NCBI GenBank assembly: GCA_013397845.1
Contig: VZTG01010637.1
Coordinates: 207,796-271,795 of the forward strand
DNA from: Melanocharis versteri
Lineage: Eukaryota > Chordata > Aves > Passeriformes > Melanocharitidae
DNA: 64,000 nt
Direction of reading: 5' to 3'
The position numbers and the translations under genes are program-made. Shown piece by piece: positions 12,007-27,100 of the stretch (position 1 is its first letter; each line of letters starts with the position of its first letter). The notes beneath the pieces are model-generated. The model made no database searches. It saw only the letters and a program-made list of their open reading frames with translations, and was not told where the DNA came from.

Positions 12007-15000
12007 ACCATACCTCTGATGCATATTCACAGTACAAGCAACAAACCATTTTTTAAAACGTTGGTTTTAGTAAACTCTGCACAACCAATTCTACCACAGC
12101 AAATTAAATAGGAGTTTGGTTTTACAAGACCTGCATTGATGTATTTGTCAAGTTTGTTTCATTCTTTGGACTAACTCTGCAGTCCATTATTTACAAAGAG
12201 CATCCTCAGACATGTAAAATATCTGTGTAAATTATTAGGTTCATGCAACTGCTAAACAGTACAGCATCCACACAGAAGAATTGTCAATAGCAAAGCCTAA
12301 ACTGTGGAGACTTTCGCTACATTTTCCAAACCAGCATAGTTTTGTCCTGCTATTAAATAAACTCATTTTGCCCTATGATTCACTTCAGAATTCAATTTTT
12401 AAGAGTCATTTTGCAGAGCAGAAATACATTTCTAAAAATTCAATTGTCTTTAATAGAAAAGCAGGCTTTCATATATTGAATGCTGTGTTCTTGGAAGTGA
12501 AGCTCTTCAGCACTGAAATGAAAATCATATTTCAGTCTAAGTTTGCATTATCTCCTGCATGTCACAGAACAGTTGTCAAAGAAATGCCAAGGAAAAACGT
12601 GCAAATTGTGAAAAGCAACATTTCTGATACTGGTAATCCCTGTGGCTTTGGGTTATCTGATCCCCACTGCACAGCTGAAGATGTCACATGCCAAGAGTCC
12701 ATGTATTGAATGGTTCGGCTTCACTGATAAAACAAAAACGTTTGGGGTTTGGGGTTTTTTTAATAATCCTTATTAGCTACTAGTTGCATTTCTATTTCTG
12801 CTGGCTGCCCCTAGCCTGTGCTGTATTTTTCAGGATATACATTTACTTGAATATTGCAGGCAGAGATACCCTTTGTTTATTAGCCATGGCTTTTACTCCT
12901 ATATGGCCTTTAGTAGGACTGCTCCCAGAGATAAATTTACATTAGTGAAGCAAATGTATACTGGGAAAGTGTCAGAGAACTGTTAGACATAATAATATTA
13001 TTTGTATAATTCTGATTATTATGCACCCCAAATTTTGTGAGATTTGAAGTGATATAGAAGGAACACACTGTTAATATCTTACATAATTCATCCCGATCAC
13101 TTAAATAGTTTCTTAAAACAGCATCCCCTGGATGCCAGCTTTTGAAGTGTTTAACGAGGTATACGTAAAGAGGGTAATAATTATAATGGGGGTGTAATGA
13201 GCTTCACTATCAATGGGAGTCAAAGTACAGAAGATTTTTATCTCAGATAATTATTGTTATGTGCAGTAAATGCACCAGCAAAACTGAAGAAATAAAGCCT
13301 TTGGATTACCTCTAGTGAAGGGAATTCACAAAAGAGAACATTAATTTTTATTCTGATTTTGTTCTATCAATCTGACAGGTGTTAAGCTGCTAAATGAAGA
13401 GACCTGAGGCCTCATGCAAGTGACATAAAACTATATTGTACAGCAAACACAGCAGAACTTCCAATTCCACTGTGCCTTGGCTACAGGTGACAGGAAATCA
13501 CTTATGTCTATGCAATTCAACAGCAAACCTTTCACACCAAAAGAACAACAACTTGCAGTCTGATCAGGAGACATAACTGCCTTTGCTATGAGTAGCAGAG
13601 TGCTATCACAGAGACACCTGGGGAGCAGCACAATCCACACCCCACACAGTTACTCTAAAATGAATCACCTTCTCCAGGGGAACACAAGGCTTTAATTTAC
13701 AAGCCACATTCATTCACCCTTGAGCCCTACAGCCAAAACAACCACAGAGTCCCTAAATATTGCTGCTGCATTTGCTGTAAGTGTTATCAGGCTGGTCAGG
13801 GCCTGGGCTGGGATCACTGAGCTGGCACAGAACACTGAGCACAGGTACTACCAGCTGGTTACACCGTTCACTCTGCTTCCAAGGATTGTTGATCTGTCTT
13901 GATGGACAATACTACTGGCCAAAAGGCCATTACATGCAAGATCCAGCCATTTCAGCCTTCCAAAGACAAAACCTCTCCTACTATATTTAAAAAAGTTTGT
14001 GTTCTGGGGTTTTTTTTTTCCATATATGAATAACTTTTCCTTTGTATCTCAAACGGTATTATGCATTAAAACAAGTAATTTTGGAGCTGAGATCAAAATT
14101 GCTCTCTGAATTTATTATCCTTAAACCTATTGAAAATTATGACTGGCTTACTAAGGCAAAGAAGCCCAACTGGTAAGCACTGAAGATGGTAACACTTGCT
14201 GCTCACTCAGCTGATAACAACTTGATTTTCAGCATTATGAGAGACTGAGTAAACAACTCACGTAAGGCAGTTGGAGAGCTCCAGCCTAATCTTGTAAAAC
14301 CAGTGTGGGTAAACTACAAACCTTTCAAGGTGCCTTCATGTGCTGCTTGGCATAATAATTATGTCATTGTTATACCATGTTTTTATATACACCACTGGTA
14401 GATACATCAATGAAATTATAAGCAACAGAAGAAAGGAAGGCATGAATAGAAGCTAAGGATATTCAAAGCAAATTCACTTCACTTGCAAACCCATTCCTCC
14501 AGAATCAAAGGTGTTCTTTGAAGTCAACTGTAACTTAAATGCAGGTTTAAATAATTTTCCATTTTCTACATAAAATAAAATCTTAAATGATTTCCATTTC
14601 TACAGCCAAGTATTTTCTGTGCTGTAGCATTATCTGAAACAAACAAAGCAGAACAACAACAAATAAAAGCACTAATTCTATGTTTGTGAATATTTCTCGG
14701 AAACCAAACAGCTGCCTTGTTTTATCACATTCATCCCTCTTTTCAATTGCAAGAACTCTGACAAACAAGTTTTGAGGAAACAACTGCTTTTGTAATTAAC
14801 ACTGATCTCTCCAGGCAAGCTGTGGGCTGCTCCCTGTCCTAGGCCCCTCGGAAGCTATTTGCATTCCCCAACTCCATCACAGCTGCTTGCTGTAGTTATG
14901 TAACACATATTTATACATGACTTTTTATGTAAAATACTTCACAGTTCCCAGTGTATGTTAAGTTAGGAGCCTATTTTGAAAGTTCTTCACCAAGTCCACC

Positions 15001-15986
15001 TACAATGGCTCATACCCACAAATCTACACGACAGATTTGCAACAAGCAATTCGGCCAGGCCTAACCCTTTCTCAGACTGTAGCTGTGGCTTTTCAGGAAT
15101 GCCAAAATCAGCTACAATCAGTGTCAGTCTCTGAAGAAACTCATACTATCTATTTGTGGCAACAGCCATGTGAAAGAAGTACTTCAAAGCAAAACTTGAC
15201 TTGGTAGAGGAAAAAAGATCAGGAACCTCAAACTCCAAAATACTCCAGGCAGCACAGATGCTGATTATTTTATAGGACAGAGCTAAACCCAAACCATTTC
15301 TCTGCTATGTTGTGCTTAGTATAATATTTGAAAAGTTGAAATAACTCAAAGGTTTATTGGCTTTCTGGGTGTAAGTTTCTAAAAGTAATTTTAAATTTTT
15401 TTAAAACTTTTTTTTTTCTTTTTTCTACCCATGCATGGACCTCCTAAGCAACCTCCCCCCTGGGGCTCAGAAGACAACCTGCTCTTGTAATCTCAGGGTA
15501 TGTTTTGAAACATGTTTGAAAACACAGATAAATACTCATCAGTACCAGTGCTATATTTTAAGATAAATCTCGGAGTAAAGGACTTGAGTAATACTGAATG
15601 AGGAACAGTTGAGGATTATTTGATACTGTGCCTCATACAAGGAGGCTGGAGGCCGATGAGGGTTAACTACTGCAATTTCAGTCTCATATGGTGAGGCTAC
15701 GACAAACTTTACACTGTAATTAAATTAAAAAAAAAAACTTATTTATAAATGGATAATCTAGGAAACTTTCCCATCAAATACTAAAAGTAATCATGACACA
15801 GGATGTGTCACTCAACTGTTTTGCTTTATGATACAAACCTATTGGCCCCAGTTTTCAGTGATTTACTAGGGACTGGACATATTTGTCCCCATTTCTTTTT
15901 CCCTATGGGCTGTGACCACATCCTTCTTTCTCTGAAAAAATCCTGTGAATTATTTATATTTCTTCCTATTTGGGGAGTATAACTGA

Positions 15987-16018
15987 ATTATTATTATTAC
16001 TACTATTACTATTACTTT
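15987..16018 (+). repeat. Imperfect (TTA/CTA)n triplet microsatellite
   Basis: ATT/ACT triplets in about ten units. It produces a run of leucines in one chance open frame. Confidence 0.85.
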
Positions 16019-16599
16019 ATGGAAATTCTCCCAACAAGAACAGGTTAGGTATAACTACACAAGGAAAAACTAATCACCAACAAAATACTTTGCCATTCAC
16101 ACAGAAGAAGCCCAAACCTTGCAACATGCCTTTCTTTTCAACTCTAACATTTTCTGTTTCACAGTTTTCTTTTAATGCACACAAACATGTGAGTACTGCT
16201 AATACACCTTGTTTCTACTTATTTGTCTTTATACAGCACACATCTGCTTTCAACATAGCACTTCTACCTGCTTTTAGGCTTAAAACTCTACCTACAAGAT
16301 AAGCTAAATTAAAGATAAATATTACAGGAAGGAACCAGAGATGTGTCTCGTCACCAGCTTTCATCTTGAAGAGACAATTAATTCCATCATTGCTATTAAC
16401 TGGACTGTCGGGCCAGAACAAAGGGTGACCTCTCCACAGCAACCCAACACTGTAACTTTACACAATTTGCATTATTTTCTTCTATTGTATCAGGAGGATG
16501 AACGTCATGACCAGAGTAATGACCAGGTTGTGGCAGCCAGTACAGGACAAAGCGCTGATTCACAATCAGTGAATCAAAAACCCTGAGATACTTTTCACC

Positions 16600-16930
16600 A
16601 TTTCTGACTCTGGGTCATGCACGGTCCCAGTTCAGAGCCCACTCTGCCTTTGCCTCCTTTCCCACTGCACAGCACAAGCTCACAGTGATCCACAAACCCC
16701 CCAGCAGCAGGAGCTGGGCCAAAGACACAGAGCCGAGTGAAGCACTGCTCCTGCATCTGTCACCTGCCCCTGCAGGAGCTCCTGCACCCCTGCGTGCCCT
16801 TCCTCACTCACTGCCCCCTTTCCCAGCCCAGGCTGCCCTGCTTGCTTGAGCTCTGTGCTGGGACAGACCTCGGGTTTAGGCACAGTTTGTAAGGGAGGCC
16901 CCTCCCTGATCAGGACCTCGTGAGCTCTGA
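16600..16930. other. GC-rich patch in the SMPD3 intron
   Basis: About 330 bp of C-rich sequence with many CTG, CAG and CCC words, unlike its AT-rich flanks. It contains no long convincing reading frame and no CpG enrichment by eye. Its nature is unknown. Confidence 0.4.
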
Positions 16931-19900
16931 ACCTCAGCTAGTCAGCATATCCAAAGAGAAGCTGTCCTCTAAAAAAAGGCAATTCTATTTTCTGAGGCAG
17001 CGATCAGCTGTGCAGTGCTACTCAAGCAACTCTCCCCACTGAGATCACTGAATTTCTTGCCCTGTGTCTCACCCCTTCACACTATAAGCTTTTACGAGTG
17101 CAGTAACTGTCTATTTTGGTGCCTTTGATGGAAAAATTATTATTCATTGTATAAGATTTCCCATCATATATAAAAAATCATATATTTTATACTCATCATA
17201 TTCAAAATTGATGCATTTTCATCAACATAATTAATGTTTGTTGTATTATCACTCAAATAACTGCATTCAGTTGTAGCTGGAGAACACCACAGCTCTGAAA
17301 TAGCACTCTTCATCTGCAGGTCAGTGTGAATGCAGCTGGTAATTCAGCTTTTGTGAACAGGTCATCAGCATGACTAGCATATTAACATCTCAGCCAAGGA
17401 GCAACACTTGGAGGCATTCTTTCAGAGGTTAATGAAAGGGCTTAATCTGTACTTCAGCAGTGATTATTTCCAAGAAATTCGTTAAAGGCAAATGGGTATC
17501 ACTTGAATTTTAATTCAGATTCTAATTTTAATCTGAACAGTTAATGTAGGTGTTGCCTGACTCTTAAGAATATATTCTTGCTCCTGATCCCATTGTACCC
17601 TGCTTAGATTTGTTCAAATTAATTGTGTATGGTGTTACTGATTAAATTCCCTGGCACAGAACTCAATACTCATATATAATGACTAATTCTCTCAGCTTAT
17701 TGATCCGAAGTTCAGAATCCTTATGTCAGTGCAAATGCAGAGTACAGGGAAGACAGATGCTATGCCTGGATCACAGAGAAGGCTCATAGCAAGAGCAGCA
17801 GCTCATAGCAGCCCTAACTATTTCACATTAAAGACATACACTGTTACCTACTTTGCTTTGCATTTTCTCCCTCCCACTCCCGCCTCCAAAACAAATTCTG
17901 ACAAAGCAAATAAATACACATACCCCAAAGAGCCATTTGGAAGCATTCAGCATATTCATATAGTATTCACTGTAAAGACCCACACTGGAATCCTCCAGGG
18001 AATTGTCATTAGAAACAGATGGAAGAGCATCACTTGCAGTGACCTAAGGACTAAGGGGAAGATCAGATTCATGCAGGCAGCTACCTGCTGCTACAGAATT
18101 ATTTCTCGTATTCCTTCAGCTAGGCTTTGTCTCTTGTAGGGCAATCTTCACCTTTCAGTCTGAAATCTTTGAGGCCTTCTTAGAAATGCATTCCCAGGAA
18201 GATCACACCCTTGAGGCAGAATTGCATCATCCCTTGATTCATAATGCCCCTGGTAACTGAACCCTCATTCACCAGTTTCCCAGCAAAGGCAACCAGCTGG
18301 CAGTTCAGCTACCAAAAGAGTGGAGACCATTGTGCAAATGCAGAGATCCAGAATGACTCTTTCAGAATTAATTCTATCTAATTGCACGTGGGAATACAGT
18401 AAATAGAAGAAGGAATTAAAAGAAATTAATTCTTCCAAATTCTCTCTGTATCTTACGGAGAGAAAACATAAATGTTAGAGTCAATTTATCCCAGCCTCGT
18501 TATCTCCTAGGGAGAGGGCTCTGTCTGCTTGAAGGTGCTTCTCAGTCACTTCTGGGGTTTTTGTTTTTAACCAGAGAAGGTTTGTTCAGTCCGAGTGTGC
18601 TGAAACTCTTCAGCTCATATTTAGTATCACACCCTGAGACACTGAAGGTAAAATTTAAAGCACCATTAGCACTCAGTGCAATCCACTAAATGATGTCAAA
18701 GGGATTCTTGAAAGCTACTGCGTGTCTCCTGCAGACAGAAGAGTGGAACTTAGCAAGAGATAACCCTTTGCATGCAAATAGCAAAGCAACACAAAACAGT
18801 GAGAAACAACAAAAAAGAAGCAAGCAATATTTATATTCATAAAAATAATGCAAGAAGCTCCCAAGCTCCCCAGGCAGTAATTCTGCTTATTTAACCAGCA
18901 GGATATTGTTGCCTATCTTTCACAGGAACAATGCTGTTACAATATCACTCAGAAATTCTGTGTTGAATGCTCTTCAGCATTTTTTAAATGTTCAGTAGTG
19001 TGCATTGTTTATCAGATTTATTGTTTAATATGCTTCCACTGGAAATGCTAACCAGAATTTTTTCTCCAACAGGACAGTTTTTAAACCAGATGTAGATAGT
19101 AACAGGCAAAAAACCCCTACAAGTATTGAAGTTACACAGTGTATGAGAGATGAAACAGTATTTGAATCTATTTCTTTGCAAGGGTTAGGAAGAAACCTGC
19201 CTTGACAGAAACATTTTGCATTAAGAAGAAAAAATCAGAGCTCCACAAACACTGCTGAAATACCTAGGGTTTTTTTTGTTGTTGTTGTTATTTATCCTGC
19301 TTTATTTTTTAATTGCTACCTCTTTTAACATTCTGGAATGTGTTATCTAGTGTTCTGTACTTCCTATATTGTGCATTGGCTTTATGGAAGCATGAGGTAA
19401 CATAAATGATTTTAATTAAAATTTCTGTTTCCGTCTACAAAGTTATTAAGTAACTTTCCTTCTCACTCTTCTAACTGTATATTAGTATATTTCAAAAGGT
19501 ATTTTTAAAATCTTAAGATAATTTGTTACTATTGTAAATTAAATAAGTATGGGTACCATATAAATTAAACATGACACATGGAAACAAATCTTTCAACCTC
19601 TGCTAGGCAAAATTTCTAATCAAATTCAGAAAGTTTTACCTAAATTATATCTAAATAAGAGCTAGAGGAGTTGGTCACAGGTAGGAGCTGGGACACCTCT
19701 CAAAAACCAGTCAGGAGCACTGGAAAATTTGTCCTCAAGAGGGAACTTACTCTGTATCAAGCTAACCATGCTCCTGACTTTACTCACCTAAGACTTCTTC
19801 TATAGGAACTGATGAGCATGTAGGTGTGCATCAACATTCCTGGATGTATTTGCATATATTAATATTGATAAGCAGAACTGTTAAGCTATTTTATCATCAC

Positions 19901-20989
19901 TGGCGTAAAAGCTGTAGGAAAGAACTGTGGATTCACTGTGGTGTATGTTTAGCACTGCCAGTTCACCCTTCTTCATAGTATTAAATTATTTTTATTTTAT
20001 GGTACAAAACCTTCCTAAAAGCATCAAAAAAGAATTTAAAGTAATCACAGATAATATGAAAAGAATAAAAAGTACTTAATCCTCAGTAGGAATATCTCTC
20101 TCTTCTGTGTACAGAGAAGGAGAAAGGACCAGGGAAGAGGAATTTCCCTTGTGTAAATCTCTTCTGGAGATTAATTCAATATAGTGCTTGCCCCTGTGGA
20201 TTAAGAAACTCCAGATACATTAAGTGTACATACACCTGTTCATTGTCTCACGGATATGGAAAAAAAGGATATGCCTTTTAAGAGACACTAAGACAGAAAC
20301 AAGAATTGCACTCATGAAGGAACTAAACAACTGCCTGTCCCCTTCACAGCAGGAAAACCTCCTCCTATTAAAATAAATGCTACTGTAATGGGAGCTGATC
20401 TGCATAATGTTATGGTAACACATGCAGTTCCTTTCTCTGAACAAAAGATGTTGTTTTTCAAAATTAACTTGAAATCAACCCACTAAAAATTGCTTACAAT
20501 GAATAGCTGCATTACTAGACTATCTATTCATAATTTGTTTATATTCCCCTTGAAGACAAAGATTTATACTATAAAGTGAAATGATCCTTGTATCTTGGAG
20601 TCATAGTTGCACTTTGGACAGACATTCTTCAGTAGCTTTGGTGTCCCTTGCAAATTGGTAAGAGGTTTGTACACAACCTGTGTGCCAAGTAGTGCTCATT
20701 TTTCCTTTTAGAAATGCAGTTGGCAATAAGTAAACTGGAAAAATTTGCAAGTCTTCTGAATCCTGTTCTCGGTTAATTGTAAGTGCTCTCTCTTTTCTCC
20801 CAACTTGTATGCAATTCATTACAGTTCAGCTTTTCTTCTTGGCCTTGATAAAACCTGACACAGCAGTTTTCTTTCTTCTTAATTAAAAATATTTTTTACT
20901 TTGTTGTAAGATTTTGGGAATGACTTTATTGTATTTGGCAAGGGAGGATACTTGAAAGAAAACTACTCTGTGGGCCTTTCTGCACCAGG

Positions 20990-21062
20990 TCTGTTTCTCT
21001 CTGCCTGAAATTGTGAGGCTTTGTATTTGATAACCCAGATGGTCCCTTCTAGTCTTGCATTC
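20990..21062 (+). mobile_element. Possible fragment of a CR1-type LINE 3' end
   Basis: The words gataacccagatggtccc and ttctagtcttgcattcct resemble the 3' end of avian CR1 LINEs, which often reads like 'gatggtcccttctggtcttg'. No terminal octamer repeat was seen, so this is a degraded fragment at best. Confidence 0.3.
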
Positions 21063-24000
21063 CTTAAAAAGGACACTGAGTACTGTAAACTGATGCCACA
21101 TGGCATACAGAAATCACAAAATTCTTTAAAATGTCATGCAGCTACCAAGCAAGTTTTAGCCCCATTAGCACAGTTCTGCAAAGGGAAATTTACCATTTTC
21201 AAATGCAGTTTGTGTTAACAAGCTCTGAAATCAGAAAATTAAGCTAGTTTTCCCATTAAACAAAGGGATAAATGCAGCATCTCTCCCCCTGATCTGCAGC
21301 AGCAGAAGTACAACTATTGAAAATAAATGAAATCCTGAAAATACAGAAAAACCTGACATTTCATGATGGGTATTTGACAAGTACACGAAGAGCACTCTCC
21401 ACCACTATTGTTATGATCTACATCTTGTCCTCAAAGGTTTTACACCTCTTTGCAGCAACAACTGTCTTTTACTGTGCTATGAGGGTGGCAGCCAGGGACT
21501 GGCCTCACAGGGACCCCTCAGATGGTATCCAGTACAAGGGAACAACACAGCTGATTTTGTACTAGGAAACAGAGTTTGTGCCCCAGGAGTAGCATTTGTT
21601 CCTGTGCCTATTCTATGGAATAACCTTCAAGGAAGTTTGTAATGTGGTAATGTGCAGCTCAAGACTGATAAGAGCTTTCAACCTAATAGACCAACCCTGA
21701 CTACACAAAACCACAACTAAGACATGATGCCAAGGAAAAAAATAACTCCAGCAGGGATCCAAGGCAACGTGGTTTAGAAGCTAGGAATGAGCTAGCAAGG
21801 AAACATGAAGGAAAGCACGAGGACCAAATTCAGTTTGCAATAAATATGGAGATGCACTCTGGAAAATGTAATATACACTTGTGTAACAGTCAACAAGGAT
21901 CTGAAGCACCGCTCTCTGCTAGGCACCTCTTTCAGGGTACACTGCTCACAACTCATCCTTTTCAGGGATCCACATCAGGTATGCAAACATTCACTATGGC
22001 CTTCTCATTAATAAGAATGCATTTGAGAAAGCATGAGTGAGTTTGTAAGCAGGTTGCTATTAAGAATTAATTAAGATTGTTTGTCCTGAAATTGTGAAAC
22101 CAGTATGAAGTGTTATCAAAGGTTTTCCAAATGATAAGCCTTTCTAAATCACCCTTGCTTTCACACAAGGGACTTTTCAAAGGCACAAAGAACAGTTTGG
22201 TGCTCAAATGTCTTTAAAAATGTCTTTGATAGAAAGCCACCAGGGAAGGGAGTTAGTGTTACAGCTCTGGCTTTTCCAACACTACAAGTCAGTCCTTTGT
22301 TTCTCCTCTACAGAAAGAGCAACAAGTTTCTTGTAATTAAGAATTCCCCCCCACACACAAAGCATTGAAGGTGGGATTTTCTGATCTCCTTAGAAGTCAG
22401 TAGCTTAAATAAGACTCCATCTTTGCTTTGCAGGGTTCACAGAGCTTCCATCATTATCTTTTCAAACAATCTCTTCTAAGCATCTCTTATTTAAATCCTC
22501 CTGTATCAGCCCACGAGAGTCATTTATCTAATGATTTGTTTGCTTTCCCTACTTCCCCACTGATCTATCAGCATGGTCAGTTAGCTTTTTGTCCTTTATA
22601 GGATCGAGGAAACTTTAACCCAAACCTCTCCAGAATACAGCACTGCCCACAGAATATTAGTCTAAACAATTCCAAAACACAGCAGAAGACAGTAAAATAA
22701 CCCAGAGAAATAGGCAAGGAGGAAGCAAAATCTCCCGTTTTGGATGAAGAGTTTACTACAGCAGCAGCACTTAAACAGAGACATGGGAGGTCCCTGCTTC
22801 CTATCCCCTAACTATAGGAAAACTGAACAAAGGTGTAACAACCGGGTTCTCCAAAATACACCCCTGTCACAACTATTCTCTGTTTTTCTTCTCTGTTTAT
22901 ATTTGGAGTGATTCTTATTTAAGGCTGCTAGCAGGCTTTTGCTGTCATTTACCCGACCACACTTACCCTAATAGGCTGGGATAGGATAAAGATCAGAGAA
23001 CCAGCAAGCTCACAGTTCTCCTTAAAAGGATTGCAAAGTAATGACTCCAACTGCAAAGGGTCTTTGCTAATGCATATATAAACTAAATAACACTTGAATT
23101 ATTAGGGTATGTGTTACTGAAGTCCAAGCTTTGCTCTGCCAGGCATACAGATAAGCACCAGCTGCAAAGTCTGGAACTGTCACATGGCAACTCTAGATTT
23201 CAACTAGAGTCTCATACCATTTACTAATAGCCTTTCACAAAATTCACTGGCTTTTCCTATGATATTTGTTCTCCTTTTCAATATCTTATATTAAGGTCAT
23301 GCTATAGGTAGAATTAGGCATATGGTTATATATGAAAAAAAGGTGCTATTACAAACATATTTAAAATACACACAATTAAAATACAAAGAAACAAACAACC
23401 TGTGACTCACGTAGTACAAGCCTCCTATCCGTACACAAGTTTAAAAGTTGAGTAAGTGCAGGGCATACAGTACAGGAAGTTTTCCAGAAAGTAAAAAAAA
23501 AATACACTTTTAGTTACTGACTGCAAGGAAAGCACCCAGTTTCCAACTGAGATCCTTGTATTATCCATCTAATTTTACAAGCAAATACTGCAGAAAGAGG
23601 AAATTTCTCTTACGTATATATTCCTGAATCTCTAGTTAAATAAAAATCATTAAACATTTATTGATTCATCCACCTCTATTTACAGACAGAATCAAACTGC
23701 TAAAAGTTTCACCTGCTGATAGCCAAGTATGAAAGACTTTGGGAAAAAACTCAGCACTTTCCAAGATCAATTGATCAAGTGCTTTTAGAATCCAGCAGCA
23801 AAAAACAGGAAACTTGACAAGAGCACTGCAATCAGAGTGCTGATGGAACACGTGTTGCCATCCCAGTACAGACAAAAGAGGTAAAATGCTATTATTATTT
23901 GTTATTACTGAACCCTGCATGCCTGGCTGCCCATCTGTGCCTGCAAACACTTGCACAGCATAAGCTTCAAGGAAAATAAAACAAGAGTATAAGAAAAAAA

Positions 24001-24114
24001 CAGTAACATAAAGGAGAAAAACGCCACAGCAGAAGCAATCCTTGGCAGTCCACACCATAACAGACAGTGAAACAAAACCTTTGAGAAGAGTTTTCAGATC
24101 AAATGTTGTTGCTC

Positions 24115-24131
24115 TTTTTTTTTTTTTTTTT
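24115..24131 (+). repeat. Poly(T) run, 17 nt
   Basis: An uninterrupted T run in non-coding DNA, with no recognisable retroposed sequence beside it. Confidence 0.85.
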
Positions 24132-27100
24132 GCAAAGGTCACCAGCATAGATTTCCACTTTCTGTGCACTCATAACGAAGTGTTTTAGAAAAATCCCTAA
24201 ACAAAGCAGAGAATGTCTAATAACATCTCTTATGCATTCGTCATTCTTTTTATGGCAAAGACACTGTATGTGATTGCACTTGAACTGCTCCTCTCCTTAT
24301 CTTGATCACCTTGTGTTCTGCACTCTTTTGACTCATCAGCTCTCCCATTCAAATTTACTATTGCTTTCACTATCTCTATTTTTTCATTATTTATTTGCTT
24401 CTTTCTCCACTACGATAATTCATATTAAATTTAGCTATTGATGTATATTTTGATAGGTTGCTATATAAAGCTCCAGTTTAATACATTTATGTTATAAACA
24501 ATTCTATCAATATCAAACACACTGAAATAGTTGTATGTTAGGACCAAACCTATCCAGTGTGTCAATGGATTATGTTGACACTGTTGTATATCAACTTTTT
24601 TAGGATGAGCTGCATTACCATTATTTTAATTTTTTAATACAGTCACTACACTCTTCACAGCTAAACATGTTCAACAGGGTTAAAGTGTGAAAATTATCTA
24701 AATTTTCCAAGTACTCTGACAACAACCATTACCAAAATGAAATGTTAAGCACTGGCATTAAGACAATGCCTCTCAAAAAGAAAAAATAACATGAAGAATG
24801 CAGTGCTTAATTAAGTACAGCTACCTCCTTACCAGTACCAACATCAACATAAGATATTCAGTTTAGGGATTTTTCTTTTTTGTCAAGATCTGCTAGGAGG
24901 GCTGATCCAGCCAGCTTTCCTAATAGGAAAAGCAAGAAAACAAGCAGCACTGAGCCAGTCAGGCAGCATCTTAGCAAAACTCAGAATCACTTTCCCAGGA
25001 TATCAGAATTATAAGCATATTATAGAGATCTTAATTAATTTTTTTTTTCTCAGACATAGAATTCAACTCTAGCTTTTTTGCTTGGGCAGTAATTAAGCAA
25101 GATCAGTTTTATTCTTAGATTTTAGAACTGCATGGGGATACTCAACAGACCTCACTATCATCTTGGGAAACCCTAATCACACAGCTCTGCTGCACTGACT
25201 TTAAATTTTCAAAGAGATTCCTAGGAGAGACCCCCACTGCCAGCGTCATACAGCTGGTAATATTTTTACTATAATCCCTGCTGCCAGCCCTGGATTATGA
25301 TCAACTGTGCCCAGCTCCTTTTTAGAGCATTCTTTGACTGCAATTTTCCCTTTCACTCTGCAAATCAAGGCTTATTTGGGAACGTACAATCTCCATTTTA
25401 AGTCCATCTTTCAGGACTGAAGCTGGAAAGCTGCTCAGCATACGAAGATTAGCACATGAGCACACGCCACGACCGAGCTGCAAACCCCAAGCTTCTGGTC
25501 TTTGTTTGACAAACTAATCCACTCCAGGAAAAGTCAAGTGCCAATCTTTTGAAAACATTCCTGAAGAAAACGGGAGAGGATAAGGGGCATGCTAAAGAGA
25601 AGGCATCTGTTTATTAACTAGATGTTGTAATCTGCTCTCTATTTTCCCAATGCAGTTAGAGTTAATATTTATGAGGCACACTTTCAATCAGGTGGTTAAT
25701 TTCCGCATTCAGACAATCTGATGGGTTTAATTCAGAGCCATGTCCTCACTCATGCACCAGCAAACCAAGCTCATTTCCTGTGCAGTGCAAGGCAGGTAGA
25801 TGCCTTACACAGAGTTACCACTTAAATCATGCTTCCAGGTGCTCTGCCTGACAATGCATGATTAAAGTGTCCTCTGTGAGATGATTTCCTGTGGTTCACA
25901 ATCAAAAAGTTTTGCTTTAACCCACCAGTTAGGGCTAAAAATTTCAGTTTAATTTCAGGTACGCAGAACTCATCCAGCTGCCATGCCCCACTGTTTCCTG
26001 GCTCTTCCCATTAACATAGCTGCAAAAGTGGCATTAGTCTCTACAGAAAGTAAATTGATACATGATGTTTTACAAACATATTACATTTGAGGCCTGGTTA
26101 GTTCATTAGCTAATATGAGCAAATGAAAGTTTTTTCAAAAAACAGTTTTCCTCCAAGCTGGGTCACAAACATAATAGCAGAGTTCTTTTTAATATAGTAT
26201 CAGCAGGCATTCAAGAATAATGTCAAGTGGTCATTCTGTGTGGCAACAGAAGTTTCATTCCAGTTCCAGCTGCAGAATTTGGCATTATGCAATTCAGTTG
26301 CTAAAAGACCAACAGAAATCCAAAACTGAGGATGTAAGACTAGAGATAAAGGCTTTTTTGCTTACAAGAAAAATTCTGCTAAATTGATACATGATTATGG
26401 ATATTTTCAAGGGAAAAGTTCATTACATTTATGCATTGATCAATACACAACCCCTACAGGCTACAACCTGAAAAATATAATCTGTTCAAGGGAATTCTTT
26501 AAAAGTATGAAAAGAGTAAGTTTCAGTAACTTATAGCTCCAGATCCTTCCCCTCAGCTTAATTAATTCATAAGGTTTTACAGGAAAGGATTGAGGCTATG
26601 AAAATCTTAAAGTCAGAGTTACAACTCCCATGGCTTTCACAGTCAAATTTTGTAGAGAAATAAGGAGCCAGCCTCAATTACTCAAGGAATTCCTTCTTCA
26701 TATGGAGTCACAGGGAAATAGTTTACTATGCAAATGAGGCAATCCAAGACAGACTGTATCAGACATCTATCCAAGACAGGCAATTATGTGCATCACATAC
26801 AAAATATATACATTTATCACACAAAATTAGTGTCTCTCATCTGCGTATTGTTCCTCTATCTGTGCTATATTTTGATGTAACAGCTGTTATGCAGGAGCTC
26901 TTAATTAGATTTTCTGCTCTTATCCACCTTTCTATACTTTAGTGTCATTAACACAATGCTTGCAGATGTCAAGAGCAGCTTCATTGAGCCTGGTTCAATA
27001 CAGAGGTTTAAATATGCGAAGCCTTAGCTGCCACCTCAAAAAAACACTCCCAGAAGGAACCACTGGTTGACAGGACTCAGATGCATTAGTATCTTAGCTA

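Larger units (their letters stand above)
10290..20985 (-). other. Probable SMPD3 5' intron, second part
   Basis: AT-rich non-coding DNA with no exon I can support. It holds a perfect 10-bp-stem hairpin at 11645-11668, a 23-nt T run at 11984-12006, a TTA/CTA triplet repeat at 15987-16018 and a GC-richer patch at 16600-16930. The longest open frame (12281-12709, 142 codons) has no recognisable protein character. Confidence 0.6.

Noticed and set aside
12281..12709. 142-codon plus-strand open frame
   Set aside because: No domain, no splice pairing, and composition like the surrounding AT-rich DNA; expected by chance in 64 kb.
12740..12760. Telomere-like TTTGGGG words
   Set aside because: Only two imperfect copies and not the TTAGGG vertebrate unit.
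23666..24169. 167-codon minus-strand open frame
   Set aside because: Contains a lysine run from the poly(T) tract and no recognisable feature; likely chance.
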